64,000 nt of DNA from the NCBI RefSeq assembly GCF_040581485.1, contig NC_090131.1:18371501-18435500 (forward strand). Direction: 5' to 3'. Position 1 is the first letter of the stretch, and each line of letters begins with the position of its first letter. Origin of the DNA: Linepithema humile (Eukaryota; Arthropoda; Insecta; Hymenoptera; Formicidae). The notes below the pieces were generated by a model, which was not told the DNA's origin, did no database searches, and saw only the letters and a program-made list of their open reading frames with translations. Position numbers and translations under genes: made by a program. This document shows, one piece after another, positions 1 to 11,216 of this stretch.

Positions 1-256
1 CGGTATACCACAACGACGATATTTGCAATTTACCAGTCACGTTATGAGTAGACAATGCGCAGGCTCTGTGTACAGAAAGGAGATTTCGGAATCAACAAAG
101 AATCGATCGCGATCCTCGATGCTATTGTCCTTTGGCCGACCACAGTAACAGACGTCTCCTACAACTCGTGATTTACTTGGGCATGTACGATCAGTCGAGG
201 AATTAAGCAATATCAAACTCGATTTCTTCTATGAAAAAGAAATCCATCGAAATTTG
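1..256 (+). other. Conserved upstream block of unit A, possible first exon (left edge cut)
   Basis: This is the first copy of a relatively GC-rich block found upstream of every gene in the array. It contains the palindromic core GATCGATCGCGATC and ends at a GTAAGT donor-like site (GT at 257-258). A reading frame that is open through the same block in units C and E is interrupted here by an in-frame TGA, which argues against a protein-coding role in this copy. It may be a non-coding first exon or a regulatory element; neither is proven. Confidence 0.4.
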
Positions 257-427
257 GTAAGTGACCTTTAATCAATTTTATTATAACATTAAATTTACTT
301 TTACTATTTAATTAGAGTTGAAATTATTTCAACAATTTTTGTTTTGCTAGTTTTCCTATAACTTTCATTGTTATATGCATTTTTGTGAAACGTAAAACAA
401 ATGATATATCGAAAGAATTTATTTTAA

Positions 428-1043
428 AAGAATAAATGAGAAGCTAAACAGCCGTAGCTAGATCGCCGTGCTAGTGTATTCGAAGACAAATTATAAAAAC
501 AACGTTTCGACATGTTATCAGGTCTTCTTCAAGTTCACAATAAATAAGAAATTACATTACAAATTATAACGCTTTTTCGGACCAATTAAACAATTATTAC
601 AGAACATCGTTGATTTGTGTTGGTGTCAGTACGCAGTTATGTAATAAAATGGATGCAATGCTGAAGTCAATAACAAATATCAATGAATTACTATTGTTAG
701 TCATTATTTTTATTGACACTAAAACGCAAATAAACTTGAAAATTAAAAATTAAAATTATAATAAGAATAAACGCAAAAAAATTGAAAATATACATACATT
801 ATTTTACAATTACACACATCATACTATAATAATTGTTTAATAGGTTCAAAAAAGAGTTATAATTTGTAATGTAATTTCTTATTTATTGTAAACTTGAAGG
901 AAACCTGATAAAAAGTCGAAACGTTGTTTTCATAATTTGTCTTCGAATACACAAGCACGACCATCTAGCAACGGCTGTTTAGCTTTTTATTTATTCTTTT
1001 AAATTTTATATAATTATTTCGGCCTTTTATTATATTTAAAGTT
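428..1043. mobile_element. Penelope-like short element 1 (616 bp) with 13-bp target duplication
   Basis: The insertion is flanked by perfect 13-bp direct repeats GAATTTATTTTAA at 415-427 and 1044-1056, and the sister units show the unoccupied site with one copy. Arms of about 140 bp (428-572 and 858-1002) are inverted repeats of each other. An unpaired extension of about 40 bp sits only at the right end. This matches the known architecture of Penelope-like retroelements with inverted pseudo-LTRs and a short one-sided extension. Both arms carry a CCTGAT...GTCGAAACGTTG motif like that of element 2. No reverse transcriptase or other ORF is present, so it is a non-autonomous or deleted copy. A foldback DNA element is the main alternative. 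Confidence 0.6.
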
Positions 1044-1113
1044 GAATTTATTTTAACATATATTACATCCAGCAAGATTGGATTTAATATTGGTAAGTAA
1101 TAACTTTTATCCT

Positions 1114-1122
1114 TATATAAAG
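1114..1122 (+). promoter_or_regulatory. TATA box, unit A
   Basis: TATATAAAG lies 550 bp upstream of the gene A start codon. The same box is conserved at the same relative place in units B, C and D and is weaker in E. It is the best core-promoter candidate for the Kunitz-type genes, although it lies downstream of the conserved block with the donor-like site. Confidence 0.45.
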
Positions 1123-1671
1123 CAAATCTTATGCATCAACGATTTCTTTTGTTAAAGTGCTATGCTTAATACTCATGCAGTTTATGTTTTAATCGTAACG
1201 AGACCAAGTAATACGAAGTGTGCAAATTCTATTCGAGCGAATAAAACTAATAGGCACAATAAATTTTGCGGCACCATTTTGCATAATAAACTTATCGAAA
1301 GAATAATTGTTAATATTTGACAATGTTAGCCACATTTCCTCTACAGAGCTATATTCCTTGTTTTTGCTATATGCATGCATATAATAAATAATAAAAAATG
1401 CTAATTTGACAATTTGAATATATTGTAAAGAATAGACAAATTACACGATTCATTCAAATAAATATATAAATTCGTGTACGTAAATCAGATTAGATTTTAT
1501 GATTTACTTGTTTGAAGATTCATCTTTTTTTTATATTCAATGTTATCAAAATTAAATTTATATAATTTCAGATCAGTACGTATAATAATCATTGATAATA
1601 AACTTTTTAGAGAAAGAGACATTATATTGATCATAACTGCTAGAAATTCGATCAAAACGACACACGAGAAG

Positions 1672-2165
1672 ATGGGTTTCAAAATAAACTTGTTATTCAT
1701 GCTTGTCCTTAGCATGTTCAGCATGGGATATACTATAAGACACTTGCATTACTATGAAAGATGTAAGTGTTTTATTTCTTTCACATTGAACACAGTTATA
1801 TATTATTATATTTGCTATTATAATATTTTTCATATAATTTAAAAAACTCAAATTGTTAATAATTACTTAATGCATATGTTTTGTTATCTTAAGTTGCCAT
1901 ATGTTGCAAAAATTTGAAGTTGACAGTTTAATTTTATTGCAATGACAGATTGATAGAATAGAAATCTTATTGTGTATAAATTAATATGTATCCTTTTATA
2001 AGTTACTGCATGTGTTATGATTTAACTTTTTGCACAATGTATGTCTCTTTTATAGACAATATTACCCGTGGACATGGCCGTTTTATTTTATTTCCGCACA
2101 GGCCATCGTTGAGGGACGAGATACGTTTCGGAAATCTCAAAAACTGGTCTCACTTTACTGAATAG
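1672..2165 (+). CDS. Copy A: secreted cysteine-free peptide sharing the Kunitz-gene signal exon
   Basis: This is a two-exon gene model: 1672-1762 and 2056-2165, a 293-bp GT-AG phase-1 intron, 66 residues. The first coding exon is plainly homologous to the signal-peptide exons of copies B-E: it starts MGFKINLLFML, is hydrophobic through about residue 20 and ends at the same GTAAGT. An acceptor at 1570-1571 precedes the exon as in the other copies. The last exon uses an acceptor (TTTTATAG) at the same place as the Kunitz exons and stays open in phase for 36 codons to a TAG. It encodes no cysteine and nothing like a Kunitz domain; it contains the runs RGHGRF and FPHRPSLRD. Sequence resembling the other units resumes about 170 bp past the stop. 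Either the Kunitz exon was replaced by an unrelated one, or it was lost and chance sequence is read. Expression is unknown. Confidence 0.5.
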
Positions 2166-3069
2166 GGATAGCGGAAAAAATAGAATTAATTTTAAAAATT
2201 ATCAATGCATGAAAACATGCTGTCAATAATACTCTATATATCTTAACAATGAAGAATATTTTAAATTCATTCAAGAATATAAAATTCTTGAAAAAAAAAT
2301 TTTTTAGAATTTCCTACATGTTTATATGAATTTATAATAATTTAATATTGAATTTAAATTGAAATACTAAATGAAAGACTCTGCGAAGTCTTTATAAAAT
2401 ACTTGCAAAAGTGTTTTATTTTTACGATAAATGACTGTAATAAAATGAAGTGTACGGATATGTATATGAAATATGTAGGAATATATATGTAAATAAAAGA
2501 AAGTACTCTTTAATTTATTATTATTATCATTTTCATTGGATATTTTTCCATATTGGGCATTTAATACTACATTTAATAATTTAATAACATTAAGACATAA
2601 TAATTTCAGTAAAACATAATCAGTTTTTAATGAAATATTTCTCTGGTTCAAAAAATGTAATCGTATATAGAATTATTGTAATTGTATTAAATTTTTTTAA
2701 AAATAAGTGCACACACGCAACAGTGCTCTGCTCCTTTTTTATATATGCAGGTATTTAATAAATTGAATAAAGTTTGATGTGCTTTTTAAATATGTAAAAC
2801 AATTAGGAAACAATTTCAAGTGAAAAGAATTAAAATTTTAGAATTTTCTAACTTTATTTATTGTTTATGAGTAGATAAACATATAATAAATATTATAATA
2901 ACTTAAATAAATTACATTTTTATGATGTCAAATATTCAGTCAAATGTTTGATATATCGATTAAATGTACTCTATCCAATCATACATCAGTAATATGTTGG
3001 CGTTGTGGAAAGAAAAGTAATTATATTGTAACATACGCAAAACATACAAAAAATCGCTATTTAATTGTT

Positions 3070-3216
3070 CCTTTGATATCCGTAAATGCTCACACTTATT
3101 TTAAAGCGAAATATTACTACGGCAAAGTAAAAAATGCATGTAGAACGTTGTGTGGGAGATTGTGATGAGAATGCTAACGAATTCAATAACGCTTATACCG
3201 GAAAGTTTGCCTTCTG
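3070..3216 (+). pseudogene. Relic second Kunitz exon, unit A
   Basis: The three-tyrosine core YYY and the downstream cysteine of a Kunitz domain are readable here, followed in another frame by the GDC...NANEF segment typical of the region around Cys4. The two halves are out of frame because the stretch between the third and fourth cysteine codons is 19 nt instead of 21. The first cysteine is absent and the second is replaced by histidine. It is the most decayed of the three relics and aligns to 6986-7150 and 11058-11216. Its spacing is that of an ordinary Kunitz domain, not of the long-loop type made by genes B-E. Confidence 0.6.
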
Positions 3217-4199
3217 CCGAAAAATACAACTTTACGCGGTTTTTAAATAGAAATGTAAGACTGTGAAATTCTGATCAAATATTCAACAAACTCTTTAATT
3301 TTATAAGATTTAATGATAATAAAATTAAATGTATCGAAAGGTATATGCAACAGAAATTGAAAATTGTTTTTGTTTTTATTTAACTATTTTTATTACATAT
3401 CGTTTATTTTATCACATAAGAAATATGTTGGGTTCATCAAAAATTTTTTAGATTTTATTGCAACATATGATATCATTAAAAAAATGCACTATATACATTA
3501 TCTGGAATAATACACTATATCATTTTTTAACTGCCAAATTTCTGCGCATTTGAAAAAAATTCGTAGAAATTAATTAAGAATTGTAAATTAGATGTTGTTT
3601 TAAATGTGGAACCAAATAAAGTGCATTTCCGTTACTTGATGCTTTTTATCGATAAGACAAAAATGCAATGTAGACTTTAAAAAAGATTTGCGCCATTAAA
3701 AAAAGTATGCTGTATCAGAAAGCACATGGTTTACGTCAGATGTAATTTATTCTACTGTATATTTAAAACAACGCAAATTTTACACATCTTAATAAATTTT
3801 AATAAAATGTTTTTAAATGCGTGGAAAGTTATCAGTTATAAAATAATATAGCATATTAATTTATAATGTGTACATAGTGCAATGTAGTAACGCACCATCA
3901 TCTGTTGCAAAAATGCGAACCAACTTTATCATCAACCCAATATAATACTATGTACAATAATTGAATAACGTCAAAACATGGAAGTTTAATTAAGAATAAT
4001 CAATGTTTCTTGGAATATCTTTATAATTTTAAAATATTACATACTTTCTATCCATTTTCTACATATATTGAATACAGTTAGCGTCCCATAATTTATAGAC
4101 GAAATTACATGCAAAAGCTCTGCGACTTTAATTTTAATGTGTCGGAAACAAACTATATGTTTTCCACACATACTACAAAGACTCGCAATTTATCATTTA

Positions 4200-4415
4200 C
4201 GTATTTAGTAAACAATGCGCAGGCTCTGTGTACAGGAAGGAGAATTCGGAATAAAAAGAGGATCGATCGCGATCCTCGATGCTGTTGTCTTTTGGCCGGC
4301 CGCAGTAACAAACGTCTCTTCAACTTGTGATTTACTTGAGCATGTACAATTAGTCGAGGAATTTAGCTATATCAAATTCGATTTTTTCTTAGAAAAAAAA
4401 ATTCGTTGGAACTTG
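4200..4415 (+). other. Conserved upstream block of unit B, possible first exon
   Basis: This is the same block as in the other units, with the GATCGATCGCGATC core at about 4261, ending at a GTAAGT donor-like site (GT at 4416-4417). Compared with units C-E, roughly 250 bp immediately upstream is deleted, including the GGTAGGTGTCC stretch. Any promoter for this putative exon that lies there is therefore missing in unit B, while the TATA box at 4636 is intact. Confidence 0.4.
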
Positions 4416-4635
4416 GTAAGTGATCTTCAATCAATTTTATTATGACATTAAATTTACTTTTACTATTTAATTAGAGTTGAAATAATTTAAACGATTCTTG
4501 TTCCGTCATGATTTCAATAACTTTTTTTGTATACATTTTTGTGAAAAATAAAACAGGTGATATCGAGAGAATTTAATTTAACATATGTTACATCCAGCAA
4601 GGTTGGATTTAATATAGGCAATAAATTTTTCTTCT

Positions 4636-4644
4636 TATATAAAG
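4636..4644 (+). promoter_or_regulatory. TATA box, unit B
   Basis: TATATAAAG lies 624 bp before the gene B start codon and aligns with the boxes at 1114, 8755 and 12899. Confidence 0.45.
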
Positions 4645-5267
4645 CAAATTTCATGCATTAACGAATATCTTTCGTCAAAGTGCTATGTTTAATACTTATA
4701 CACGCATCGGAACTATAATGCAAAAATTGTTTACTTTATGATTAGTTTATGTTTTAATTATACTGAGACCATATAATGCGAAATGTGCAAATAAGACTAT
4801 ATAATAATATAGTCTTATATAATAAGACTATATATATAATAGATACAACCTATTCTGCGACATCTTTTACATAATAAACGAAGAAATATCGAAAGAATTG
4901 TCGTTAATATTTTACAATGTTAGTCACATTTCCTCTGCAGAACTACATTCTTTTTTTGCTATGTGCATGAATTTGACAAATAATTTAAAAATCCTAATTT
5001 TATAATTTATACATGTTGTAAAGAATAGATAAATAATATTATTTATTAGAACAAATAATTTAAATTTTTGTACATAAATCAGATTAGATTTTATGATTTA
5101 CTTGTTCGAACATTAATCTTTTTTTATATATAATGTTATGTAATTAAGTTTATATAAATTTAGATTAGTACGTGTAGTAATTATTTATAATAAAATTTTC
5201 AGAGAAGGAGATATTATATTCATCAAACGTAACTGCGAGAAATTCAGTCAAGACAACACATGAGAAA

Positions 5268-5962
5268 ATGGGCTTCAAACTAAACTTGTTATTCATATTT
5301 GATGTCTTCAGCCTGTTAAGCATGTGGTACTTATGTCCTTCAATAGCAGATTCGTCTCATCATTCACCTGTGTGGCCTAAAAGTAAGTGTTTTATTTCTC
5401 TTACACTCATAGCAATCTTTTATTATATTTACTATTATGATACTTTTAATTTAATTTAGAAAACACAAATTGTTAATAATTATTTAATGCATATATTTTG
5501 TTATCATAAACTGCCATAAGTTGCAAAAATTTGAAGTTGTCATTTTAATTTTACCGCAATGATAAATTGATAAAATAGATATTTTATTGTACGTAAATTA
5601 ATATTTCTTCTTTTATAGTTTACAGCATACGTTATGATTTAAGTTCTTGCACAATGTATATCTTTTTTACAGATTGTGTTCATCTGTATGACCGTGGTCC
5701 TTGCTTCTCGGAGGACATGAGAATTAATGGAACTTTTCAGTGGAGATATTGGTTTGATTCGTATGAGACGTTGGATTGTAAGCGTTTTGAGTACGGTGGT
5801 TGCGGAGGAAATGGAAATAATTATGTAACTTCACAAGAATGCTATGAAAAATGCTATGATATCTACTCTGTACGTCAGTATCAAGATGTCTTGAAAGAAA
5901 GACAAAATTCTAACATTCGAAGAGGAAATTACAACCGTCGAAGGAGAATTACAGATCTTTAA
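5268..5962 (+). CDS. Copy B: secreted single-domain Kunitz protein
   Basis: The coding exons are 5268-5382 and 5673-5962 with a 290-bp GT-AG phase-1 intron, the phase usual for Kunitz exons; the product has 134 residues. A signal peptide spans about residues 1-27 (MGFKLNLLFIF..., ending near SIA). The Kunitz domain has six cysteines at 40, 49, 74, 82, 95 and 99. Spacings are 8-24-7-12-3, against the family's usual 8-15-7-12-3, so the Cys2-Cys3 segment is nine residues long in excess. The hallmark FEYGGCGGNGNN around Cys4 is intact. The residue after Cys2 (the P1 position in inhibitory members) is Phe, which would fit chymotrypsin-like targets if the domain inhibits. A basic tail follows, ending near RRRRITDL. 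An exon acceptor at 5162-5163 lies 104 bp before the ATG. It may be a venom, salivary or haemolymph inhibitor; the sequence does not say which. Confidence 0.85.
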
Positions 5963-6163
5963 AACATAAAATTTTTGAGGATGTCCCATATATTGATATA
6001 TATTTGTAATAGTTTGATATTGAGTTTCAATAGAAGTACAAAATGAAAGACTCTGCGAAGTCTTTATAAAATACTTATAAAAGAGTTTTATTTTTACAAT
6101 TATTGACTGTATTAAAATGAAATATACGGATATGTATATAAAATATGTAGGAATATATATGTA

Positions 6164-6169
6164 AATAAA
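6164..6169 (+). terminator. Polyadenylation signal, copy B
   Basis: AATAAA lies 202 bp after the stop codon. The segment is conserved after copies C (about 10239) and E (about 17762) but is cut off after copy D by a deletion junction at about 14,420. Confidence 0.4.
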
Positions 6170-6985
6170 GAAAAGTATATCTTAATTTATTATTTCTGAT
6201 TTTTTTTATTATATTGAACATTTAATATTACGCATAATAATTTAATAATATTAAAAAATATAATAATTTAAATAAAACATATTCAGTGTTTAATAAAATA
6301 TTTCTTTTGTTTAAAAAATATTATCTATGGAATTACCGTAATTGTACTAAATTATTATCAAAATTATTCCACACTTGCAACAGAAGTTTTGATCATTTTT
6401 TATATTTATAGTTAACAAACTGTATAAAGTTGATATGCTTTTTAATTATGTAAGGCAATTAGGGAACAATTTCAATTTTAGTGGAATTAAAATTTTATAT
6501 CTTTGTTTATGATTTATGAGTAGGTAAATATTATAATAACTTGATGTTAAAAGAATTACAATTTTATGATTTCAAATCTTTGGTGTCAATAAAAGTTCAG
6601 TGTTGATGAAATTCGCTCTTGTAAGTCGTCCATCAGTAATAAGTTAGCGTTGAGGATAAAAGTAATTATATTGAAGTGTGCAGCAAAAAATTGCTCTTTA
6701 ATTGTTCTTTGCATATTCATAATTGCTTTACTTAATAATATTATTAATTAATATTAATAATGTTATTACACAAAAACAGCCACTAGTGTTTATTTAGGAA
6801 GTAACTCTCTTTACACTTAGTTTCTTCAAAATTTGTTCTTCTAAAAAAACTTCTCCTCAATTGCTTGTTTTATTCCAATTGCTAAATTTTTAATTTTTTC
6901 AAATTTTATTTATAAAAATTAATTACTGTTTATTTAATGCAATTTCAATATACTTGATTTCACGTGTATTGTATCGTTCTTCCAG

Positions 6986-7150
6986 CTTGGTGGTGCAATT
7001 ATGATTATTCCGTAGGTTCTTGCACTCATTTTCAAGTAAAATATTATTACAACAAAATAAAAAATAAATGTAGAATGTTGTGTGGGAGATTGTGATGCGA
7101 ATGCTAACGAATTCAATAACGCTTATACTGGAAAGTTTGCCTTTTGCTAA
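6986..7150 (+). pseudogene. Relic second Kunitz exon, unit B
   Basis: This is the clearest of three relics. A CCAG acceptor precedes it in phase 1, as for a true Kunitz exon. In frame it reads a cysteine at 6994, eight residues, a second cysteine, fifteen residues including YYYN, and a third cysteine, which is exactly canonical Kunitz spacing. The next stretch is 19 nt instead of 21, so the frame runs into TGA. In the shifted frame the Cys4 neighbourhood (GDCDANANEF) follows, and the last two cysteines are not in register. No signal-peptide exon for it was identified. It represents an older Kunitz gene or domain of ordinary length that died before the unit was amplified. Confidence 0.75.
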
Positions 7151-8220
7151 AATATACACTTTCACGCAATTATCAACTGAAATTGTAAGACTGTATAAAA
7201 TTCTGATCAAATATTCATACAAATACATTAATTTTATAAGACTTAACGGTAACAAAATATAATCCGTTAAAATAAATGTATAACAGAAACTGAACATTTT
7301 TATCATTTCTATCTGACTTTTTTTATTACATGTCGTTTATTTTACCACATAAGAAATATATAAGGTTGATTAAAAAGTTTGGACATTTTTTCCAACATAT
7401 GACGTCATTAATAAATTGCACTATGTACACATTATGTAATGAGATAATATACTGTATTATTTTATAACTGACAACTTTCTACGCATTAAAAAAAAATGTG
7501 TACAAAACGATTTAAAATTGTAAACTTGACGTTGTTTTAAATGTAGAGCAGAATAAAGTGCATTTCCTTTACTTAAAGCTTTTTTATAATCGGAGAGATA
7601 AAAAAGCAACAAAAATTTTAAACAAATTTGCACCGTTTATAAAGAATATTTTGCAATAGAAAAAATTTGTTTCGATTAGATGCGATTTATTCTATTCCAT
7701 ATTTAAAACGGCGCCTAAAGTACAAATCTCAATAAATTTCAATAAAACTTTTTAAAATGTGTAGAAAGTTGTGAGTTATAAAATGATACTATATATTATC
7801 TTATTAGATGATATATACATAGTTCAATTTTTAATAATGCAACATCATCTGCTGCAAAAATGCGAATAAACTTTTTCATCAGTCAATATTATATACTTTG
7901 TATCCATTTTTCTATACATAAATTAAACACAGTTAGCGTTCTATAATTTATAGAGAAAATTACATGTAAAAGTTCTTCGAAATTAAGTTTCAATGTGTTG
8001 GAAACAAACTTTAAAGTTAAACAACTATAAAGTTCAATCTTTAAGTTGAAACAACATAAATAAAATAAATAATATCTGTTTCAAGATTTGCAAAACATTT
8101 TATTTAAAAATGAAGTAATAGGAAATTTATAACATTGCTGCAATATTAATGAAATGGTAAATAATGTACAGATACTTTATGATAAGTATACAGTTCAGAT
8201 TATCATAGTAACAAATAAAT

Positions 8221-8532
8221 AATTGCGAGCACCTTGAAATTTTCGGTAGGTGTCCTTTCGAAGCCTGATAGCACGGTATACCACAACGATGATATTCGCA
8301 ATTCATCAGTCACGTTTCGCGTAGACAATGCGCAAGCTCAGCGTATGGTTACAGAAAGGGGATTTTGGTATCAACGAAGAATCGATCGTGATCTTCGATA
8401 CTGTTGTCGTTTGGCCGACTACGGTAAAAAAAGTGTCTTCAACTCGTGATTTACTTAGGCATGTACAATTGGACTAAGAAATTAGGCGTATCAAACTTTA
8501 TTCTTTTTAGGAAAAGACATCTCAGAACTTTG
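8221..8532 (+). other. Conserved upstream block of unit C, possible first exon
   Basis: The full-length version of the block starts at the GCGAGCACC stretch and ends at a GTAAAT donor-like site (GT at 8533-8534). A frame of 71 codons from 8234 is open here and in unit E, with a frame-preserving 6-bp difference between the two copies. It is broken by a stop in unit A and by a 10-bp deletion in unit D. The predicted peptide has no signal sequence and no family I recognise. Confidence 0.4.
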
Positions 8533-8754
8533 GTAAATAACTTTTAATCAAATTTATTACAACAATAAATTTTCCTCTATTTTTTAATTGCAATTGAAAT
8601 TATTTAAACGATTCTTGTTTTGTCATTTTTCTTATAACTTTTTTTGTTATATGCATTTTTGTGAAAAATAAAACAGATGATATCTAGAGAATTTAATTAA
8701 ACATATGTTACATCCAGCAAGGTTGGATTTAGTATAAACAATAAATTTTGTTCT

Positions 8755-8763
8755 TATATAAAG
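8755..8763 (+). promoter_or_regulatory. TATA box, unit C
   Basis: TATATAAAG lies 579 bp upstream of the gene C start codon, in the same position as in units A, B and D. Confidence 0.45.
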
Positions 8764-9341
8764 CAAATTTTATGCATTAACGATATCTTTCCTCAAAGTG
8801 CTATGTTTAATATTCATACACGCATCGTAACTATAATGCAAAAATTGTTTACTCTATGATTAGTTTATGTTTTAATTATACTGAGACCATATAATGCGAA
8901 ACGTGCGAATAAGACTAATAGATACAATTTATTCTGCGACATCTTTTACATAATAAATGAAGAAATATCGAAGGAATTGTCGTTAATATTTTACAATGTT
9001 AGTCACATTTTCTCTGCAGAACTACATTCTTTTTTTGCTATGTGCATGAATTTGACAAATAATTTAAAAATCCTAATTTTATAATTTAAACTTGTTGTAA
9101 AGAATAGATAAATGATATTATTTATTAGAACAAATAATATAAATTTGTGTACATAAATCAGATTAAATTTTATGATTTACTTGTTTTAACATTAATCTTT
9201 TTATATGTATATAATGTTATAAATTTAAATTTATATAATTTTAGATCAGTACGTATAGTAATTATTCATAATAAAATTCTCAGAGAAGGAGATATTATTT
9301 TGATTATAACTGCTAAAAGTTCAATCAAAACGATACACAAG

Positions 9342-10032
9342 ATGTGTTTTAAAGTAAACTTGCTATTCATACTTGCTGTCTTCAGCTTGTTTAATATAAA
9401 GTACCTATGTTCTTCAAAATCAGTTTCACCTCCTTATGTGCCACCTAAAAGTAAGTGTTTTATTTCTCTCACATTGAACACTTACAGTGTTCTTTTATTG
9501 CATTTACTATTATAATTTAATAACTTTTAATTTAATTTGGAAAACACAAATTGTTAATAATTATTTAATGTATACATTTTGTTATTATAAATTCCTATAA
9601 GTTACAAAACTTTGAAGTTTTTAGTTTAATTTTACTGCAATGATAAATTGATAGAATAGATATGTTGTTGTACATAAATATTACATTTTTTTTTTTTATA
9701 GTTTACTGCATGCGTTATGATTTATGTTCTTGCACAATGTATAGCTTTTTACAGATTGTGACCGTCCGTATGACCGTGGTCCTTGCTTCTCGGAGGACAT
9801 GAGAATCAGTAGAACTTTTCAGTGGAGATATTGGTTTGATGTGTATGAGTCGTTCGATTGTGAGCGTTTTGAGTACGGGGGTTGCGGAGGAAATGGAAAT
9901 AATTATTTAAGTTATCAAGAATGCTATGATGAATGCTATGATAAATACACTAAACATCGGCAACGAAAGACGATAAATCTCGAAAAAGAAAGAAATGATT
10001 ACAACATTCGAAGAGGAAATACGGATTTTTAA
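9342..10032 (+). CDS. Copy C: secreted single-domain Kunitz protein, most divergent copy
   Basis: The exons are 9342-9450 and 9755-10032 with a 304-bp phase-1 intron; the product has 128 residues. The start MCFKVNLLFIL matches the other signal peptides. Cysteines lie at 38, 47, 72, 80, 93 and 97 with the same 8-24-7-12-3 pattern, and the FSEDM run after Cys2 and YGGCGGNGNN are conserved. It differs from B, D and E most between the signal peptide and the first cysteine (a VSPPYVPP linker), inside the long loop, and in the C-terminal tail. That tail is rich in Lys and Arg but lacks the NYNRRRR stretch and ends earlier. The upstream exon acceptor is at 9243-9244. All codons, splice sites and cysteines are intact, so the gene looks functional. 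Confidence 0.85.
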
Positions 10033-11057
10033 AACATAAAATTTTTTAGGATGTTCCATATATTGATATATGTTTGTTATAGTTTGATATTGAGTTTTAA
10101 TAGAAGCACTAAATGAAAAACTCTGTGAAGTCTTTATGAAATACTTATAAAAGTGTTTTATTTTTACAATAATTGACAATAATAAAATGAAATGTACAGA
10201 TATGTATATGAAATATGTAGGAATACATGTATATATGTAAATAAATAAAATTAATTTTTACTTTATTATTTCTGATTTTTTTTCATTGTATTGGACATTT
10301 AATATTACGTATAATAATTTAAAAATATTAAGGCATATAATAATTTAAATAAAACATAATTAGTGTTTAATAAAATATTTCTTTTGTTTAAAAAATATCA
10401 TCTTATATAGAATTACCGTAAATGTACTAAATTATTATCAAAATTATTCCACATTTGCAACAAAAGTTTTGTTCCTTTTTTATATTTATATTTAACAAAC
10501 TGTATAAAGTTGATATGCTTTTTTAATATGTAATGGAACAATTTCAATTTAAGTAAAATTAAAATTTTATATCTTTGTTTATTATTTATGAGTAGGTAAA
10601 TGTTATAATAACTTGATGTTAAAGAAATTACATTTTTATGATTTCAAATCTTCAAGTGTCAATAAAAGTTTAGTGTCGATGAAATTCACTCTTGTAAGTC
10701 GTGCATCAGTAATTAATTAGCGTTGGGGATAAAAGTAATTATATTGAAATGTGCAGCAAAATATTGCTCTTTAATTGTTCCTTCCATATTCATAATTGCT
10801 CTATCTAATAATATTATTAATTAATATTTATAATGTTATTACACAAAAACAGTTACCAGTGTTTACTTAGGAAATAACTCTCTTTACACTCAGTTTCTTC
10901 AAAATTTGTTCTTTTAGAAAAGCTTCTTTTTAATTGCTTCTTTTATTCACATTGTTGAATTTTTAATTTGTTAGTTTTTATTTATAAAAATTAATAAATG
11001 TTTATTTGGTGCAATTTTGTTATACTTTATTTGCCATGTATTGTATCGTTTTTATAG

Positions 11058-11216
11058 CTTGGTATTGCGATTATGATTATAACGTAAATGTTTGCACTCA
11101 GTTTCTAGCAAAATGTTACTTTGACAAAGTATTAAATTAATGTAAAATGTTGGGGAGATTGTGATGGGAATACTAACGAATTCAATAACGCTTATACCGA
11201 AAAGTTTGCCTCCTGT
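11058..11216 (+). pseudogene. Relic second Kunitz exon, unit C
   Basis: It aligns to 6986-7150. The first three cysteine codons keep canonical 8 and 15 spacing (WYC...VNVC...), but a TAA lies in frame just before the third cysteine. The Cys3-Cys4 stretch is 16 nt, which again is not a multiple of three. The GDC segment and the NEFNN run follow in a shifted frame. A TATAG acceptor precedes it. It is clearly non-coding now. Confidence 0.65.

Noticed and set aside
2056..2165. PSLRDEIRFG in copy A recalls insect short neuropeptide F
   Set aside because: There is no amidation and dibasic cleavage site after RFG, and the match needs an internal gap; treated as chance.
2944..3165. 73-codon frame reported as a gene
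   Set aside because: Its 3' half is the relic Kunitz exon in one of its two broken frames; its 5' half has no support.
4215..4445. Frame MRRLCVQEGEFG... in the conserved block (also at 12,482)
   Set aside because: It reads through the conserved splice donor and is not kept in all units; the block is described as a possible exon without a protein call.
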